Shown here piece by piece: positions 19,978 to 32,700 of a DNA stretch of 59,141 bases (the first letter of the stretch is position 1; every line of letters starts with the position of its first letter). The position numbers and the translations under genes are program-made. The notes under the pieces are model-generated. The model was not told the DNA's origin. It was given only the letters and a program-made list of their open reading frames with translations, and did no database searches. The DNA is from Halobacillus litoralis. GTDB taxonomy: Bacteria > Bacillota > Bacilli > Bacillales > Halobacillaceae. Where the stretch lies: NCBI RefSeq assembly GCF_009856355.1, contig NZ_WMEW01000017.1, forward strand, positions 1 through 59,141, given 5' to 3'.

Positions 19978-20401
19978 TGATTTCACCACCAATTTCTTCA
20001 CGTTTTACGAACTTCGTACGGATCGGAAGTTTGTGGGAAGCAAGACGAAGTGCTTCGCGGGCTACCTCTTCAGAAACTCCTGCGATCTCAAACATAATTT
20101 TCCCTGGTTTCACAACTGCTACGAAACCTTCTGGAGCACCTTTACCGGAACCCATACGTACTTCTAGGGGCTTAGCAGTATAAGGCTTATCAGGGAAGAT
20201 TTTGATCCAAACTTTACCGCCACGCTTCATGTAACGAGTCATCGCGATACGCGCTGCCTCGATCTGACGGGCTGTGATCCAAGCTGGATCGATAGCTTGC
20301 AAACCATATTCACCGAATGCAACTTCAGTACCGCCTTTAGCACGGCCCTTCAAGCTTGTACGGTGTTGACGACGATATTTAACACGTTTAGGCATTAACA
20401 T
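19967..20401 (-). CDS. rplP: 50S ribosomal protein L16
   Basis: The 144-aa protein near the A site shows [13 protein letters not shown] at the start, [20 protein letters not shown] in the middle and KLPIKTKFV-like residues at the end, with the same length as in B. subtilis. AAGGGGGAACAGC precedes the ATG. Confidence 0.98.
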   Translation of the reverse strand: MLMPKRVKYRRQHRTSLKGRAKGGTEVAFGEYGLQAIDPAWITARQIEAARIAMTRYMKRGGKVWIKIFPDKPYTAKPLEVRMGSGKGAPEGFVAVVKPGKIMFEIAGVSEEVAREALRLASHKLPIRTKFVKREEIGGEINEG

Positions 20402-20419
20402 AATGCTGTTCCCCCTTCC

Positions 20420-21061
20420 TTATTTATCAGTTTTTGTTGGAAGGATTTCACCACGATAGATCCACACTTTAACACCAAGCTTACCGTAAGTGGTGTCTGC
20501 TTCTGCAGTACCGTAATCGATGTCTGCACGAAGTGTATGAAGTGGTACAGTTCCTTCACTGTAGTATTCAGCACGAGCGATATCTGCGCCACCTAGACGA
20601 CCAGATACCTGGGTACGGATCCCTTTAGCTCCTGCACGCATTGCGCGTTGTAGTGTTTGTTTCTGAGCACGACGGAAAGATACACGGTTTTCCAATTGAC
20701 GTGCGATATTGTCAGCTACAAGTGTAGCGTCAAGATCTGGTTTCTTCACTTCAACGATGTTGATGTGAACTCGTTTACCAGTGAGCTGGTTTAGAGCTTT
20801 ACGAAGTGCTTCGACTTCAGAACCGCCTTTACCGATAACCATTCCTGGCTTAGCTGTGTGCACAGTAATGTTTACACGGTTTGCTGCGCGTTCGATTTCG
20901 ACCGTGGAAAGAGCAGCATCTTTAAGACGATTTTCAACATATTCACGAATCTTAATGTCTTCATGTAACAAGTCTGCGTAGTCTTTACCAGCGTACCACT
21001 TGGACTCCCAGTCACGGATAACGCCGATACGAAGACCTACCGGATTAATTTTTTGACCCAC
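20420..21061 (-). CDS. rpsC: 30S ribosomal protein S3
   Basis: The 213-aa protein has an N-terminal KH domain ([17 protein letters not shown] at about 75-91) and a C-terminal domain with [20 protein letters not shown]. It is part of the mRNA entry helicase site of the 30S. GGAGGGATAATC precedes the ATG; 3 nt separate it from rplV. Confidence 0.98.
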   Translation of the reverse strand: MGQKINPVGLRIGVIRDWESKWYAGKDYADLLHEDIKIREYVENRLKDAALSTVEIERAANRVNITVHTAKPGMVIGKGGSEVEALRKALNQLTGKRVHINIVEVKKPDLDATLVADNIARQLENRVSFRRAQKQTLQRAMRAGAKGIRTQVSGRLGGADIARAEYYSEGTVPLHTLRADIDYGTAEADTTYGKLGVKVWIYRGEILPTKTDK

Positions 21062-21064
21062 TGA

Positions 21065-21406
21065 TTATCCCTCCTTTTTTTCTGATACGACCACAGTGAT
21101 GTGGCTTGTGCGTTTGTTGATCTGGCTTGCGCGGCCCATTGCACGAGGACGGAAACGTTTAAGAGTTACGCCTTCGTTTACAAACGCTTCGGAAACATAT
21201 AGGTTTTCCGGATCCATTTCATAATTGTGTTCAGCGTTGGCGATCGCAGAGTTAAGAAGTTTCTCAACTACTGGAGAAGCGCCGCGGTTTTTCAGGCGAA
21301 GTGTAGCTAGAGCTTCACCCACATTTTTTCCTCGAATTAAATCAATTACAAGACGAGCTTTACGAGGAGCGATACGAACGGTTTTAGCAACTGCTTTAGC
21401 TTGCAT
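21065..21406 (-). CDS. rplV: 50S ribosomal protein L22
   Basis: The 113-aa protein has a hairpin loop reaching into the exit tunnel (around [20 protein letters not shown]), where macrolide-resistance changes occur elsewhere; the loop looks wild type. Length is normal. GAGGAGGCACTCTA precedes the ATG. Confidence 0.98.
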   Translation of the reverse strand: MQAKAVAKTVRIAPRKARLVIDLIRGKNVGEALATLRLKNRGASPVVEKLLNSAIANAEHNYEMDPENLYVSEAFVNEGVTLKRFRPRAMGRASQINKRTSHITVVVSEKKEG

Positions 21407-21426
21407 TAGAGTGCCTCCTCTCTATA

Positions 21427-21705
21427 TTAGCGTTTTGTTTTCTTGTCATCGCCAGAGTGTCCCTTGAACGTACGGGTTGGCGCGAATTCACCTAGTTTAT
21501 GACCTACCATGTCTTCAGTAACATAGACAGGTACGTGTTTACGACCATCATAAACGGCAATTGTGTGTCCTACGAAGTTAGGGAAGATAGTTGAACGACG
21601 AGACCAAGTCTTCACGACCTGCTGTTTGCTATCTTCATTAAGCTTCTCGATTTTCTTCATCAAATGATCATCTACAAAAGGTCCTTTTTTCAGGCTGCGG
21701 CCCAT
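21427..21705 (-). CDS. rpsS: 30S ribosomal protein S19
   Basis: The 92-aa 30S head protein starts [20 protein letters not shown] and contains [20 protein letters not shown]. Length is normal. GGGAGGTTTATTC precedes the ATG. It lies 57 nt after rplB. Confidence 0.98.
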   Translation of the reverse strand: MGRSLKKGPFVDDHLMKKIEKLNEDSKQQVVKTWSRRSTIFPNFVGHTIAVYDGRKHVPVYVTEDMVGHKLGEFAPTRTFKGHSGDDKKTKR

Positions 21706-21762
21706 GAATAAACCTCCCTTCGCGATTGAGAGACGGGTCCTACTGCCCGCCCGACAATCCCG

Positions 21763-22596
21763 TTATTTTTTACCGCGTCTACGTACGATATATTTATCAG
21801 ACGGCTTGTTGCGTTTTCTTGTCTTGTATCCAAGAGTTGGTTTACCCCATGGAGATACAGGAGATGGCATACCGATTGGCGCGCGTCCTTCACCACCACC
21901 GTGTGGGTGATCACTAGGGTTCATTACGGAACCACGTACAGTAGGGCGCTTGCCTTTCCAACGAGAACGTCCAGCTTTACCTACGCTGATAAGTTCGTGC
22001 TCAAGGTTACCAACCTGACCGATTGTTGCACGGCAAGTGGATAGTACAAGGCGAACTTCACCAGATGTCAGGCGTACTAGAGTGTACTTGTTTTCACGGC
22101 CTAGGATTTGGGCAGAAGCTCCTGCAGAACGAACCAATTGTCCGCCGCGTCCCGGCTTAAGTTCTACGTTGTGTACGATTGTACCAACTGGAATATCTTT
22201 AAGTTGAAGAGCGTTACCAGGTTTGATATCCGCACCTTCACCTGAAATGATTTCTGTGCCAACCTTAACACCTTTAGGAGCAAGGATGTAGCGTTTTTCA
22301 CCATCAACATAGTTGATTAGTGCAATGTTAGCGGAGCGGTTCGGATCGTATTCTACTGTAGCAACGCGTCCAGGTATTCCATCTTTGTCACGTTTGAAGT
22401 CGATCATACGATACTGACGCTTATGGCCTCCGCCCTGATGACGAACTGTCAGCCTACCCTGGTTGTTACGTCCACCTTTTTTGTGAAGTGGAGTGATAAG
22501 GGAGCGTTCAGGTTTGTCAGTTGTGATTTCAGCGAAATCAGATACTGACATGTGTCGACGACCGTTTGTAATCGGTCTGAACTTTTTAATCGCCAT
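21763..22596 (-). CDS. rplB: 50S ribosomal protein L2
   Basis: The 277-aa protein is essential for subunit association and the peptidyl transferase region. The conserved His of the [13 protein letters not shown] signature is present in [17 protein letters not shown]. It starts [15 protein letters not shown] and has normal length. GAAGGAGGGAAAT precedes the ATG. Confidence 0.98.
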   Translation of the reverse strand: MAIKKFRPITNGRRHMSVSDFAEITTDKPERSLITPLHKKGGRNNQGRLTVRHQGGGHKRQYRMIDFKRDKDGIPGRVATVEYDPNRSANIALINYVDGEKRYILAPKGVKVGTEIISGEGADIKPGNALQLKDIPVGTIVHNVELKPGRGGQLVRSAGASAQILGRENKYTLVRLTSGEVRLVLSTCRATIGQVGNLEHELISVGKAGRSRWKGKRPTVRGSVMNPSDHPHGGGEGRAPIGMPSPVSPWGKPTLGYKTRKRNKPSDKYIVRRRGKK

Positions 22597-22629
22597 CTTT
22601 ATTTCCCTCCTTCATTATCAATTTGTTAA

Positions 22630-22917
22630 TTATACTTCAAAGAATTCTAGTTCTTCACTGTCCTGAGTCAACTTAATAACTGCTTTCTTACGATCAGAAC
22701 GATAGCCGCCGTAACGACCCATACGCTTGAATTTACCTTTAAGGTTCATTGTGTTGACGGATTCAACTTGAACACCAAAGATTTCTTCAACTGCTTTTTT
22801 AATTTCAGTTTTGTTAGCTTTCGGGCTAACTTCAAACGTATACTTCTTTTCTCCCATAAGATCGGCAGATTGTTCAGTAATGACAGGGCGCTTAATGATA
22901 TCGCGTGGTTCTTTCAT
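22630..22917 (-). CDS. rplW: 50S ribosomal protein L23
   Basis: The 95-aa exit-tunnel-rim protein, docking site for trigger factor and SRP, starts [20 protein letters not shown] and shows [17 protein letters not shown]. Its first base overlaps the last base of the rplD stop codon, implying coupling. Confidence 0.98.
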   Translation of the reverse strand: MKEPRDIIKRPVITEQSADLMGEKKYTFEVSPKANKTEIKKAVEEIFGVQVESVNTMNLKGKFKRMGRYGGYRSDRKKAVIKLTQDSEELEFFEV

Positions 22918-23540
22918 TATGAGAGCACCTCCCCTGCTTTTTCAGCTGCTTCCTTAGTAAGGATCAGCTTGTCATGCGTCAGCAAGTCTAACACACTTAC
23001 CTGCTCTACAGGGAGAGCATTTACTGTAGGGATGTTATTAGAAGAAAGAGCTACGTTCTTATCTTCTCCTGCTGTAACGATTAAAGCCTTCTCGTTTACG
23101 TCTAGTGCGCTAAGCATGTTTACCACTTCTTTTGTTTTTGGAGCGTCAAGAGACAGGCTCTCAAGAACAATTGCGTTACCTTCCTGTACTTTAGAAGAGA
23201 AAGCAGATTGAAGTGCAAGACGACGAACTTTTTTCGGCATCGTGTAGCTGTAGCTGCGTGGTGTAGGACCGAATACAGTTCCACCGCCAACCCATTGTGG
23301 TGAACGGATAGACCCTTGACGTGCACGGCCTGTACCTTTTTGGCGCCATGGCTTACGGCCACCGCCGGATACTTCAGAACGTCCTTTTACTTTGTGTGTG
23401 CCCTGGCGAAGATTCGCGCGCTGCATCAACACAGTTTCGTGTAATACGTGAGTATTAGGTTCAATCCCAAATACGGCTTCATTTAGTTCGATTTCACCAA
23501 CGTTAGAACCGCTTTGGTTTAATAGTGCTACTTTAGGCAT
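22917..23540 (-). CDS. rplD: 50S ribosomal protein L4
   Basis: The 207-aa protein has an internal loop lining the exit tunnel ([20 protein letters not shown] at about 53-72). In enterobacteria L4 also regulates its own operon; I see no such site here. It starts [19 protein letters not shown] and has normal length. Confidence 0.98.
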   Translation of the reverse strand: MPKVALLNQSGSNVGEIELNEAVFGIEPNTHVLHETVLMQRANLRQGTHKVKGRSEVSGGGRKPWRQKGTGRARQGSIRSPQWVGGGTVFGPTPRSYSYTMPKKVRRLALQSAFSSKVQEGNAIVLESLSLDAPKTKEVVNMLSALDVNEKALIVTAGEDKNVALSSNNIPTVNALPVEQVSVLDLLTHDKLILTKEAAEKAGEVLS

Positions 23541-23561
23541 GACATATCCTCCCTTCGTTAA

Positions 23562-24197
23562 TTATTTGCTAGCCTTATTTGCACTTGTAATCTTAACGTA
23601 AGATTTTTTCGCGCCTGGTACATTACCTTTGACTAGAAGCAGGTTACGCTCAGCGTCTACTTTAACTACTTCAAGGTTTTGAAGAGTTACCTGCTCACCA
23701 CCCATTTGTCCAGCAAGGCCTTTGCCTTTGAACACTTTGGATGGGTCTGCACCTTGTCCCATAGAACCGGAACGGCGGTGGAAACGGGAACCGTGTGTTT
23801 TAGGTCCAGTGGATTGGTTATGGCGCTTGATTGCACCTTGGAAACCTTTCCCTTTAGAAGTACCTGTCACATCGATTGCGTCACCAGCTTCAAACATATC
23901 TACCTTAACCTCTTGACCTAGTTCAAAGTCATCAAGGTTCGCATTACGGAATTCACGAACGTAGCGCTTAGGTGTTGTGTTTGCTTTGTCAGCGTGCCCT
24001 TGAGCAGCTTTCTTCAAACGGTTGGATTTTTCATCAGCAAATCCAAGCTGGATCGCTTCATAACCATCATTTTCTGTAGTTTTCTTTTGAAGAACTACGT
24101 TCGGCTCAGCCTGAATAACAGTTACAGGGATCAATTCACCGTTGTCAGAGAAAATCTGTGTCATGCCGACCTTGCGTCCTAAGATTCCTTTCGTCAT
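23562..24197 (-). CDS. rplC: 50S ribosomal protein L3
   Basis: The 211-aa early-assembly protein starts [20 protein letters not shown]. The conserved loop reaching the peptidyl transferase centre contains [34 protein letters not shown] precedes the ATG. It follows rpsJ by 31 nt. Confidence 0.98.
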   Translation of the reverse strand: MTKGILGRKVGMTQIFSDNGELIPVTVIQAEPNVVLQKKTTENDGYEAIQLGFADEKSNRLKKAAQGHADKANTTPKRYVREFRNANLDDFELGQEVKVDMFEAGDAIDVTGTSKGKGFQGAIKRHNQSTGPKTHGSRFHRRSGSMGQGADPSKVFKGKGLAGQMGGEQVTLQNLEVVKVDAERNLLLVKGNVPGAKKSYVKITSANKASK

Positions 24198-24228
24198 CCG
24201 TTACACCTCCTATTATCTTAACGATTTA

Positions 24229-24669
<441 letters not shown>

Positions 24670-24698
24670 ATTATAAAGAATAATCCAGGTCAATGCAA
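24670..24698 (-). promoter_or_regulatory. S10 cluster promoter, proximal
   Basis: Minus strand: -35 TTGCAT (24693-24698), 17-bp spacer, -10 TATAAT (24670-24675). Confidence 0.7.
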
Positions 24699-24738
24699 GG
24701 AAAAATCCATAAATAATTTATCTATGGACACTTTTACT

Positions 24739-24767
24739 ATTATACTGATGTTTGCCGTACATTTCAA
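24739..24767 (-). promoter_or_regulatory. S10 cluster promoter, middle
   Basis: Minus strand: -35 TTGAAA (24762-24767), 17-bp spacer, -10 TATAAT (24739-24744). It has the best hexamers of the three. Confidence 0.8.
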
Positions 24768-24819
24768 CCGTCTCTTGCAGATCGACGGTGATCGGTTCTC
24801 CGCAAAAATTCCATTATAT

Positions 24820-24848
24820 ATTAAAACAAATTTGTACGATTGTTTCAA
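24820..24848 (-). promoter_or_regulatory. S10 cluster promoter, distal
   Basis: Minus strand: -35 TTGAAA (24843-24848), 17-bp spacer, -10 TTTAAT (24820-24825). It begins directly after the tuf terminator. It is weaker than the other two. Confidence 0.5.
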
Positions 24849-24856
24849 GTGATAAC

Positions 24857-24892
24857 ATAAAAAAAGCAGCAGCCGGATGGCTGCTGCTTTCT
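24857..24892 (-). terminator. terminator after tuf
   Basis: Stem AAGCAGCAGCC / GGCTGCTGCTT with a 4-nt loop followed by seven or more T on the minus strand. It ends the rpsL-rpsG-fusA-tuf unit and separates it from the S10 promoters. Confidence 0.92.
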
Positions 24893-24907
24893 AAAATAAG
24901 AAAGATC

Positions 24908-26098
<1,191 letters not shown>

Positions 26099-26156
26099 TG
26101 TATATTTCCTCCTTTAGATAAGTAACAATTATAGTTTAAGATTTATATGCAGCTCA

Positions 26157-26215
26157 GGAGTGTCAGCCACTCCTAAGCTTACATTACAAGTTATACTGTA
26201 ACTTGTTTAAAAAAT
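26157..26215 (-). other. two hairpins in the fusA-tuf gap
   Basis: Minus strand: ACAAGTTACAGTATAACTTGT (stem near 26195-26215) directly after the fusA stop, then AGGAGTG / CACTCCT (26157-26174). Neither is followed by a T run. They may be processing or stabilising stems in the fusA-tuf mRNA. Confidence 0.5.
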
Positions 26216-26218
26216 CAA

Positions 26219-28297
26219 TTATTGTCCAGAATTTTTCTTGATGATTTCCTCAGAGATGCTCTTCGGAACTTCTTCGTAGTGGTCGAAGTGCATTGTATAT
26301 GTTCCGCGGCCCTGAGTGTTGGAACGCAACGCTGTTGCATAACCGAACATTTCAGAAAGTGGAACGAATGCTTTAACCACCTGTGCATTACCACGAGTTT
26401 CCATACCTTCCACACGTCCACGACGGGAAGTTACGTCACCCATGATATCGCCCATGTATTCCTCAGGAATAACAACTTCTACTTTCATCATTGGTTCAAG
26501 TAGAACAGGCTTACACTTGTTTTTCGCCTCTTTAAGTGCCATGGAAGCAGCAACTTTAAAGGCCATTTCGTTGGAGTCGACATCGTGGTAGGAACCGTCA
26601 TAAAGCGTTGCTTTGATGTCTACCATTGGGTAGCCGGCCAATACACCATTCTCCAAGGATTCTTTAATACCTTGTTCAACGGATGGAATGTATTCACGCG
26701 GTACAACACCACCAACAATCTTGTTGACGAATTCGAAACCAGCGCCTTCTTTGTTCGGCTCGAACTCAACCCATACGTGACCGAATTGTCCACGACCACC
26801 GGATTGACGTACGAACTTACCTTCCACTTGTGCACTAGCGCGGAATGTTTCGCGGTAGGCAACCTGTGGAGCACCAATGTTCGCTTCAACTTTGAACTCA
26901 CGCTTCAGGCGGTCAACGATGATGTCAAGGTGAAGCTCACCCATACCAGCGATGATCGTTTGTCCTGTTTCAACGTTAGTTTCAGTCTGGAACGTTGGAT
27001 CTTCTTCCGCAAGCTTACCAAGGGCAATTGCCATTTTATCTTGGTCAGCTTTGGATTTAGGCTCGATAGCTACAGAGATTACCGGTTCAGGGAACTCCAT
27101 AGATTCAAGGATGACAAGGCTCTTCTCATCACATAGAGTGTCACCTGTACCCGTGTCTTTAAGACCTACCGCACCAGCGATATCACCAGCATATACTGTG
27201 GAAATCTCCTCACGGGAGTTTGCGTGCATCTGCAGGATACGACCTACACGCTCACGCTTATCCTTCGTGGAGTTTTTCACGTATGAACCAGCGGAAAGTG
27301 TTCCGGAATATACACGGAAGAATGTCAATTTACCAACGTACGGGTCTGTGGCAACTTTAAACGCCAGACCGGAGAATGGCTCGTTGTCATCAGCTTTACG
27401 TACAATGTGCTCTTCCGTTTGTGGTACGTGACCTTCAATTGGAGGTACATCCAATGGAGATGGTAGATAATCGATAACACCATCAATTAGAAGCTGTACA
27501 CCTTTGTTCTTGAAGGCAGAACCACAGAAGACTGGGTAGAAGTCAACACTTAGAGTAGCTGTACGGATAGCCGCCTTAAGCTGTTCGTTCGTGATTTCTT
27601 CTCCCTCCAGATACTGCATCATCAAGTCTTCATCAAGTTCAGCAACAGCTTCTACAAGCTTGCCGCGGTACTCTTCAGCCTGATCTTTGTAGTCATCTGG
27701 AATTGGGCGTGCTTCTGCACGAGTACCCAGGTCATCCATGTAGTAGTAGGCTTCCATCGTTACAAGGTCGATGATTCCTTCGAATTCATCTTCCGCACCG
27801 ATAGGAAGTTGAACAGCTGCAGCATTTGCACCAAGGCGGTCTTTCAACGTGCCAAGGGAGTAAATGAAGTCAGCTCCTACTTTGTCCATTTTGTTAACGA
27901 ACACGATACGTGGAACACCGTACGTAGTAGCCTGGCGCCAAACAGTTTCTGTTTGAGGCTCAACACCGGATTGGGCGTCAAGAACAGCTACGGAACCATC
28001 AAGCACACGCAGGGAACGCTCAACTTCAACAGTGAAGTCTACGTGTCCAGGAGTGTCAATGATGTTGATACGGTGGTCTCTCCACTGAGCAGTAGTAGCG
28101 GCGGAAGTGATTGTAATTCCGCGCTCCTGTTCCTGCTCCATCCAGTCCATTTGGGAAGCTCCTTCGTGAGTTTCACCAATTTTGTGGATACGTCCTGTGT
28201 AGAAAAGAATACGCTCAGTCGCCGTTGTTTTACCAGCGTCGATGTGAGCCATGATCCCGATATTCCGGGTCTTTTCCAAGGAGAACTCTCTAGCCAT
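26219..28297 (-). CDS. fusA: elongation factor G
   Basis: The 692-aa translocase GTPase has P-loop AHIDAGKTT (about 17-25), DTPGHVDF (about 81-88), NKMDK (about 135-139) and all five domains, ending with the [10 protein letters not shown] strand. Length is normal. AGGAAGGAGAAAGATTC precedes the ATG. It follows rpsG by 42 nt in the str operon. Confidence 0.99.
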   Translation of the reverse strand: MAREFSLEKTRNIGIMAHIDAGKTTATERILFYTGRIHKIGETHEGASQMDWMEQEQERGITITSAATTAQWRDHRINIIDTPGHVDFTVEVERSLRVLDGSVAVLDAQSGVEPQTETVWRQATTYGVPRIVFVNKMDKVGADFIYSLGTLKDRLGANAAAVQLPIGAEDEFEGIIDLVTMEAYYYMDDLGTRAEARPIPDDYKDQAEEYRGKLVEAVAELDEDLMMQYLEGEEITNEQLKAAIRTATLSVDFYPVFCGSAFKNKGVQLLIDGVIDYLPSPLDVPPIEGHVPQTEEHIVRKADDNEPFSGLAFKVATDPYVGKLTFFRVYSGTLSAGSYVKNSTKDKRERVGRILQMHANSREEISTVYAGDIAGAVGLKDTGTGDTLCDEKSLVILESMEFPEPVISVAIEPKSKADQDKMAIALGKLAEEDPTFQTETNVETGQTIIAGMGELHLDIIVDRLKREFKVEANIGAPQVAYRETFRASAQVEGKFVRQSGGRGQFGHVWVEFEPNKEGAGFEFVNKIVGGVVPREYIPSVEQGIKESLENGVLAGYPMVDIKATLYDGSYHDVDSNEMAFKVAASMALKEAKNKCKPVLLEPMMKVEVVIPEEYMGDIMGDVTSRRGRVEGMETRGNAQVVKAFVPLSEMFGYATALRSNTQGRGTYTMHFDHYEEVPKSISEEIIKKNSGQ

Positions 28298-28339
28298 GAA
28301 TCTTTCTCCTTCCTGTTTGAACAGTTATTTTTTTGGTGA

Positions 28340-28810
28340 TTACCAACGGTAGTGAGCGAATGCTTTGTTCGCTTCTGCCATTTTGTGCATTTCTTCGCGG
28401 CGTTTAACGGAAGCACCAGTGTTATTCGCTGCATCAAGAATTTCGTTAGCAAGGCGCTCTTCCATCGTTTTCTCTCCGCGTAGACGCGCATAGTTTACGA
28501 TGAAACGAAGACCTAGAGCCTGACGACGTTCTGGACGAACTTCAACTGGTACCTGGTAGTTGGAACCACCTACACGACGTGCGCGTACCTCCAATACAGG
28601 CATAACATTCTTCATTGCTTCGTCGAATGCTTCCATCGCATCGTTTCCGCTGCGCTCCTGAACAAGTTCAAAAGCTTTATAAAGAATCTTTTGAGCTTTT
28701 CCGCGCTGACCGTCAACCATGATCTGGTTGATCAAACGAGTAACAAGTTTAGAGTTATACATTGGATCTGGCAACACATCACGTTTTGCTACTGGACCTT
28801 TACGTGGCAT
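28340..28810 (-). CDS. rpsG: 30S ribosomal protein S7
   Basis: The 156-aa primary 16S-binding protein of the 30S head starts [20 protein letters not shown] and contains [20 protein letters not shown]. Length is normal. GGGAGGGGAACAT precedes the ATG. It lies between rpsL and fusA. Confidence 0.98.
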   Translation of the reverse strand: MPRKGPVAKRDVLPDPMYNSKLVTRLINQIMVDGQRGKAQKILYKAFELVQERSGNDAMEAFDEAMKNVMPVLEVRARRVGGSNYQVPVEVRPERRQALGLRFIVNYARLRGEKTMEERLANEILDAANNTGASVKRREEMHKMAEANKAFAHYRW

Positions 28811-28869
28811 ATGTTCCCCTCCCTTCTCACAAATGTTTTAGTTTATATTAAGCGATACTTTCATATCGT

Positions 28870-29289
28870 TTATTTTTTAGCTTTTGGCTTTTTAGTACCG
28901 TACTTGGAGCGGCCCTGCATACGACCGTCAACACTTGAAGTATCAAGTGCACCACGTACGATGTGGTAACGCACACCCGGCAAGTCTTTAACTTTACCGC
29001 CACGGATAAGAACAACACTGTGCTCTTGAAGGTTGTGGCCGATACCAGGGATATAAGCGTTAACCTCAAGCTGGTTAGTCAAACGAACACGTGCATATTT
29101 ACGAAGTGCAGAGTTCGGTTTCTTCGGTGTCATTGTACCAACACGTGTGCAGACACCACGTTTTTGTGGAGCAGCTAGATCTGTCATACGCTTTTTCATG
29201 CTGTTATAGCCTTTGTTCAAAGCTGGAGAGTTCGTCTGCTTTGTTTTGCTCACGCGTCCTTTACGTACCAATTGGTTAATAGTTGGCAT
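28870..29289 (-). CDS. rpsL: 30S ribosomal protein S12
   Basis: The 139-aa decoding-centre protein starts [20 protein letters not shown]. The streptomycin-sensitive lysine of [11 protein letters not shown] is retained, and [13 protein letters not shown] is present. AAGGGAGGATACAACC precedes the ATG. It is downstream of rplGB and of a hairpin that could attenuate transcription. Confidence 0.98.
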   Translation of the reverse strand: MPTINQLVRKGRVSKTKQTNSPALNKGYNSMKKRMTDLAAPQKRGVCTRVGTMTPKKPNSALRKYARVRLTNQLEVNAYIPGIGHNLQEHSVVLIRGGKVKDLPGVRYHIVRGALDTSSVDGRMQGRSKYGTKKPKAKK

Positions 29290-29344
29290 GGTTGTATCCT
29301 CCCTTCATTTTTTAATACCACACATCCAGGTGGTTCATAAAAAG

Positions 29345-29369
29345 GCAAAAAACAAAGCTTTCGCGTTTG
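29345..29369 (-). terminator. possible attenuator between rplGB and rpsL
   Basis: Minus strand: CAAACGCGAAAGCTTTG folds into a short stem with a GAAA tetraloop and one bulge, followed directly by TTTTTT. It is small, so partial termination between rplGB and rpsL is more likely than a full stop. Confidence 0.5.
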
Positions 29370-29381
29370 AACGCCAAAACT

Positions 29382-29633
29382 TTATTGCTTTATCGCCACT
29401 GTAGCCGCACCAACGTCAATACCGCATGCATTCCCGAGTTCATCCATAGAAGGAACCCGTGTATGGGGAATGTTCAGTTGCCGGGCCAGTTCAGCTACTT
29501 TTAGTGTCATGGACTGATCGGCATCGTCAGCCGTTATGACCTCGTTCACTTCACCATTTTTCATGGCTTTCAGTGTCTGTTTCGTTCCAATAATGATATC
29601 GGAACCAGCCTGTGCTACTTTTTCATAAGACAT
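29382..29633 (-). CDS. rplGB: L7Ae-family ribosomal protein (YbxF-like, RplGB)
   Basis: The 83-aa protein of the L7Ae/L30e/S12e family binds kink-turn RNA. It shows [20 protein letters not shown] and the closing [16 protein letters not shown] typical of the fold. In B. subtilis the same gene lies between rpoC and rpsL. The start is ATG at 29633 (MSYEKVAQ), 8 nt after GGAGG; the ATG six nt upstream is too close to it. It has its own promoter with unusual palindromes. Confidence 0.93.
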   Translation of the reverse strand: MSYEKVAQAGSDIIIGTKQTLKAMKNGEVNEVITADDADQSMTLKVAELARQLNIPHTRVPSMDELGNACGIDVGAATVAIKQ

Positions 29634-29663
29634 CTTCATATCCTCCAAAGTAACAAGGATAAA

Positions 29664-29738
29664 TGGAAGCACCTTGATAATATTATCACTCACCCAAATG
29701 CATGTCAACTGCATTCGGGTGAGATTTTTAGTGCTTCC
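29664..29738. repeat. nested palindromes over the rplGB promoter
   Basis: Three symmetric elements are nested. An outer repeat GGAAGCAC (29664-29671) pairs with GTGCTTCC (29731-29738). A 14-bp repeat CTCACCCAAATGCA (29689-29702) pairs with TGCATTCGGGTGAG (29710-29723) with one mismatch around the -35. A perfect 14-bp palindrome TGATAATATTATCA (29675-29688) covers the -10. No T tract follows the stems, so this is not a simple terminator. Confidence 0.75.
29680..29708 (-). promoter_or_regulatory. SigA promoter of rplGB-rpsL-rpsG-fusA-tuf
   Basis: Minus strand: -35 TTGACA (29703-29708), 17-bp spacer, -10 TAATAT (29680-29685). Both hexamers are embedded in inverted repeats. Confidence 0.85.
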
Positions 29739-29774
29739 TTCTTTTTTACCCTTTGTTAGCATCTACTTCTCTTT

Positions 29775-32700
29775 TTATGGCTGCGTTACCTCTTCAGGTG
29801 TGGCTGAAGTTTCGGTCTGCGCACCCTCGGATTGTGCCTGAATCTTGCGGTAGCGGGTCATACCCGTACCTGCAGGAACAAGTTTACCGATAATTACGTT
29901 CTCTTTCAAGCCGAGCAGTTCGTCACGCTTACCTTTAATGGCTGCATCTGTCAGGACACGAGTCGTTTCCTGGAAGGATGCGGCGGACAAGAAGCTGTCT
30001 GTTTCAAGAGACGCTTTCGTAATACCCAGGATGACCGGACGGCCGACTGCCGGCTGACCACCTTCCATGAGTACTTTCTGGTTGGCTTCTTTAAATTGGT
30101 GAATTTCAAGAAGGGATCCAGGTAGAACATCTGTGTCACCAGAATCAAGTACGCGTACTTTGCGGAGCATTTGACGGACCATAACTTCCACGTGTTTATC
30201 AGAAATTTCTACACCCTGCATACGGTATACTTTCTGAACTTCTTTAAGAAGATATTCCTGTACTCCGTCAAGCCCTTTGATCGTCAACAACTCTTTCGGA
30301 TCGATAGAACCTTCAGTCAACGCATCTCCGGATTTCACTTCGTCTCCAACACTTACTTTCATACGTGCACCATATGGAGCTGTGTAGGAACGGGATTCAA
30401 CCGCACCCTGGACAACGATCTCCTGTTTCTCTTTCACTTCATTCACTTCGTGGACAGTACCGTCAATTTCAGTGATGACAGCCTGACCTTTCGGATTACG
30501 AGCCTCCACGATCTCCTGGATACGAGGAAGACCTTGTGTAATATCGTCTCCGGCTACACCGCCTGTGTGGAAGGTACGCATTGTAAGCTGTGTACCCGGC
30601 TCACCGATGGATTGTGCTGCGATAATACCGACAGCTTCTCCAACTTCCACCTCATCACCAGTGGCAAGGTTTCGGCCGTAACACTTCTTACATACGCCGT
30701 GCTTCGTATTACAAGTAAACGCAGTACGGATGACAACGTCCTTGATACCGGAATCTTCGATCTGCTTCGCAGTATCTTCAGAAATGACTTCATTTCTCTC
30801 TGCAAGAACATGGCCTGTTTCAGGGTGTTCAATTTTCTGGAACGCTGTACGACCAATCAGACGGTCGATCAACGGTTCGATGATTTCAGTGCCTTCCTGA
30901 AGGGCGGAAACAGTCAGACCGCGGTCTGTTCCACAATCATCTTCACGGACAATGACGTCCTGGGCAACGTCTACAAGACGACGAGTCAGATAACCTGAGT
31001 CGGCAGTCTTAAGGGCCGTATCGGCAAGACCTTTACGTGCACCGTGTGTGGAGATGAAGTATTCAAGTACTGTCAGACCCTCACGGAAACTGGACTTGAT
31101 TGGTAGTTCAATGATTCGTCCAGCCGGGTTGGCCATCAGACCACGCATACCCGCAAGCTGCGTAAAGTTAGAGGCGTTACCACGGGCTCCGGAATCACTC
31201 ATCATGAAGATCGGGTTACGTGGATCGAGGGATTTCATCAGACGGTTCTGAATGTCATCCTTCGCTGCACCCCAGATTTCGATAACTCGGTCATAACGTT
31301 CTTCCTCGGTGATCAAACCGCGGCGGAACTGCTTCATGACCTTATCGACTTTCTTCTGACCTTCATCAAGAATTTCCTGTTTCTCCGGAAGTACGACGAC
31401 GTCGGATACACCGACTGTAATACCAGCCTTCGTAGAATAAGCAAAACCAAGGTCCTTCATACGGTCAAGCATCTTGGACGTTTCACTGATGGAGAAGCGT
31501 TTGAACACTTCCGCGATGATGTCTCCAAGGATGCCTTTTTTGAATGGAGGGACTTCATCGCGCTTGGCAATTTCTGCGCGGATGTCTGTTCCATTTTCAA
31601 CAAAGTAATGATCCGGAGTCTTGATTTCCAGGTTTTCTTTCGTCGGTTCATTAATATAAGGGAAAGAACTAGGCAGCATTTCGTTGAAGATCAACTTACC
31701 GACCGTAGTCAGAAGAAGCTGCTGGTTCTGTTTTTCTGTAAATGTTTCGTTATTCAAGGAACTTGCCTGAACGGCTACACGTGTGTGCAGGTGGGCATAA
31801 CCATTTTGGTAAGCCATCAGCGCTTCGTTCAAGTCCTTGAAGAACATACCCTCTCCTACTGCGTTGGTACGCTCAAGAGTGAGGTAGTAGTTACCAAGTA
31901 CCATATCCTGTGACGGCGTAACAACCGGTTTTCCGTCTTTCGGGTTCAGGATATTCTGAGCCGCAAGCATCAGGATACGTGCTTCAGCCTGAGCTTCTGA
32001 GGACAATGGTACGTGCACGGCCATCTGGTCACCGTCAAAGTCAGCGTTGTATGCCGTACATACGAGTGGGTGCAGACGAATGGCGCGTCCTTCTACAAGC
32101 GTTGGTTCAAATGCTTGGATACCAAGGCGGTGAAGCGTTGGTGCACGGTTAAGAAGAACCGGGTGCTCTTTAATGACATCTTCAAGAACGTCCCATACTT
32201 CATGGTGGACACGTTCAATCTTACGTTTCGCTGACTTGATGTTGTGAGCAAGTCCACGGGAAACCAATTCCTTCATAACGAAAGGCTTGAACAATTCAAG
32301 AGCCATTTCCTTCGGAAGACCACACTGGTACATTTTCAGAGATGGTCCAACAACGATAACGGAACGTCCGGAATAGTCAACACGCTTACCAAGAAGGTTT
32401 TGACGGAAACGTCCCTGCTTCCCTTTCAACATGTGGGAAAGAGATTTAAGCGGACGGTTACCAGGACCTGTAACCGGTCGGCCGCGGCGTCCGTTATCAA
32501 TAAGGGCGTCGACAGCTTCCTGCAGCATACGTTTCTCGTTCTGAACGATGATCGTAGGAGCTCCAAGATCCAATAGACGCTTCAGACGGTTGTTACGGTT
32601 AATCACACGACGGTAAAGGTCGTTCAAATCAGATGTGGCGAAGCGTCCACCATCCAGCTGCACCATCGGGCGCAGTTCTGGAGGGATGACAGGAAGGACA

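Noticed and set aside
29689..29723. Inverted repeat after rpoC as a plain terminator
   Set aside because: The stem is not followed by a T run on the minus strand and its loop is a perfect -35 with a -10 at 17 bp, so a regulatory promoter element fits better.
29634..29762. Longer start for the L7Ae-like protein
   Set aside because: The extension would cover the promoter and its palindromes; GGAGG supports the ATG at 29633.
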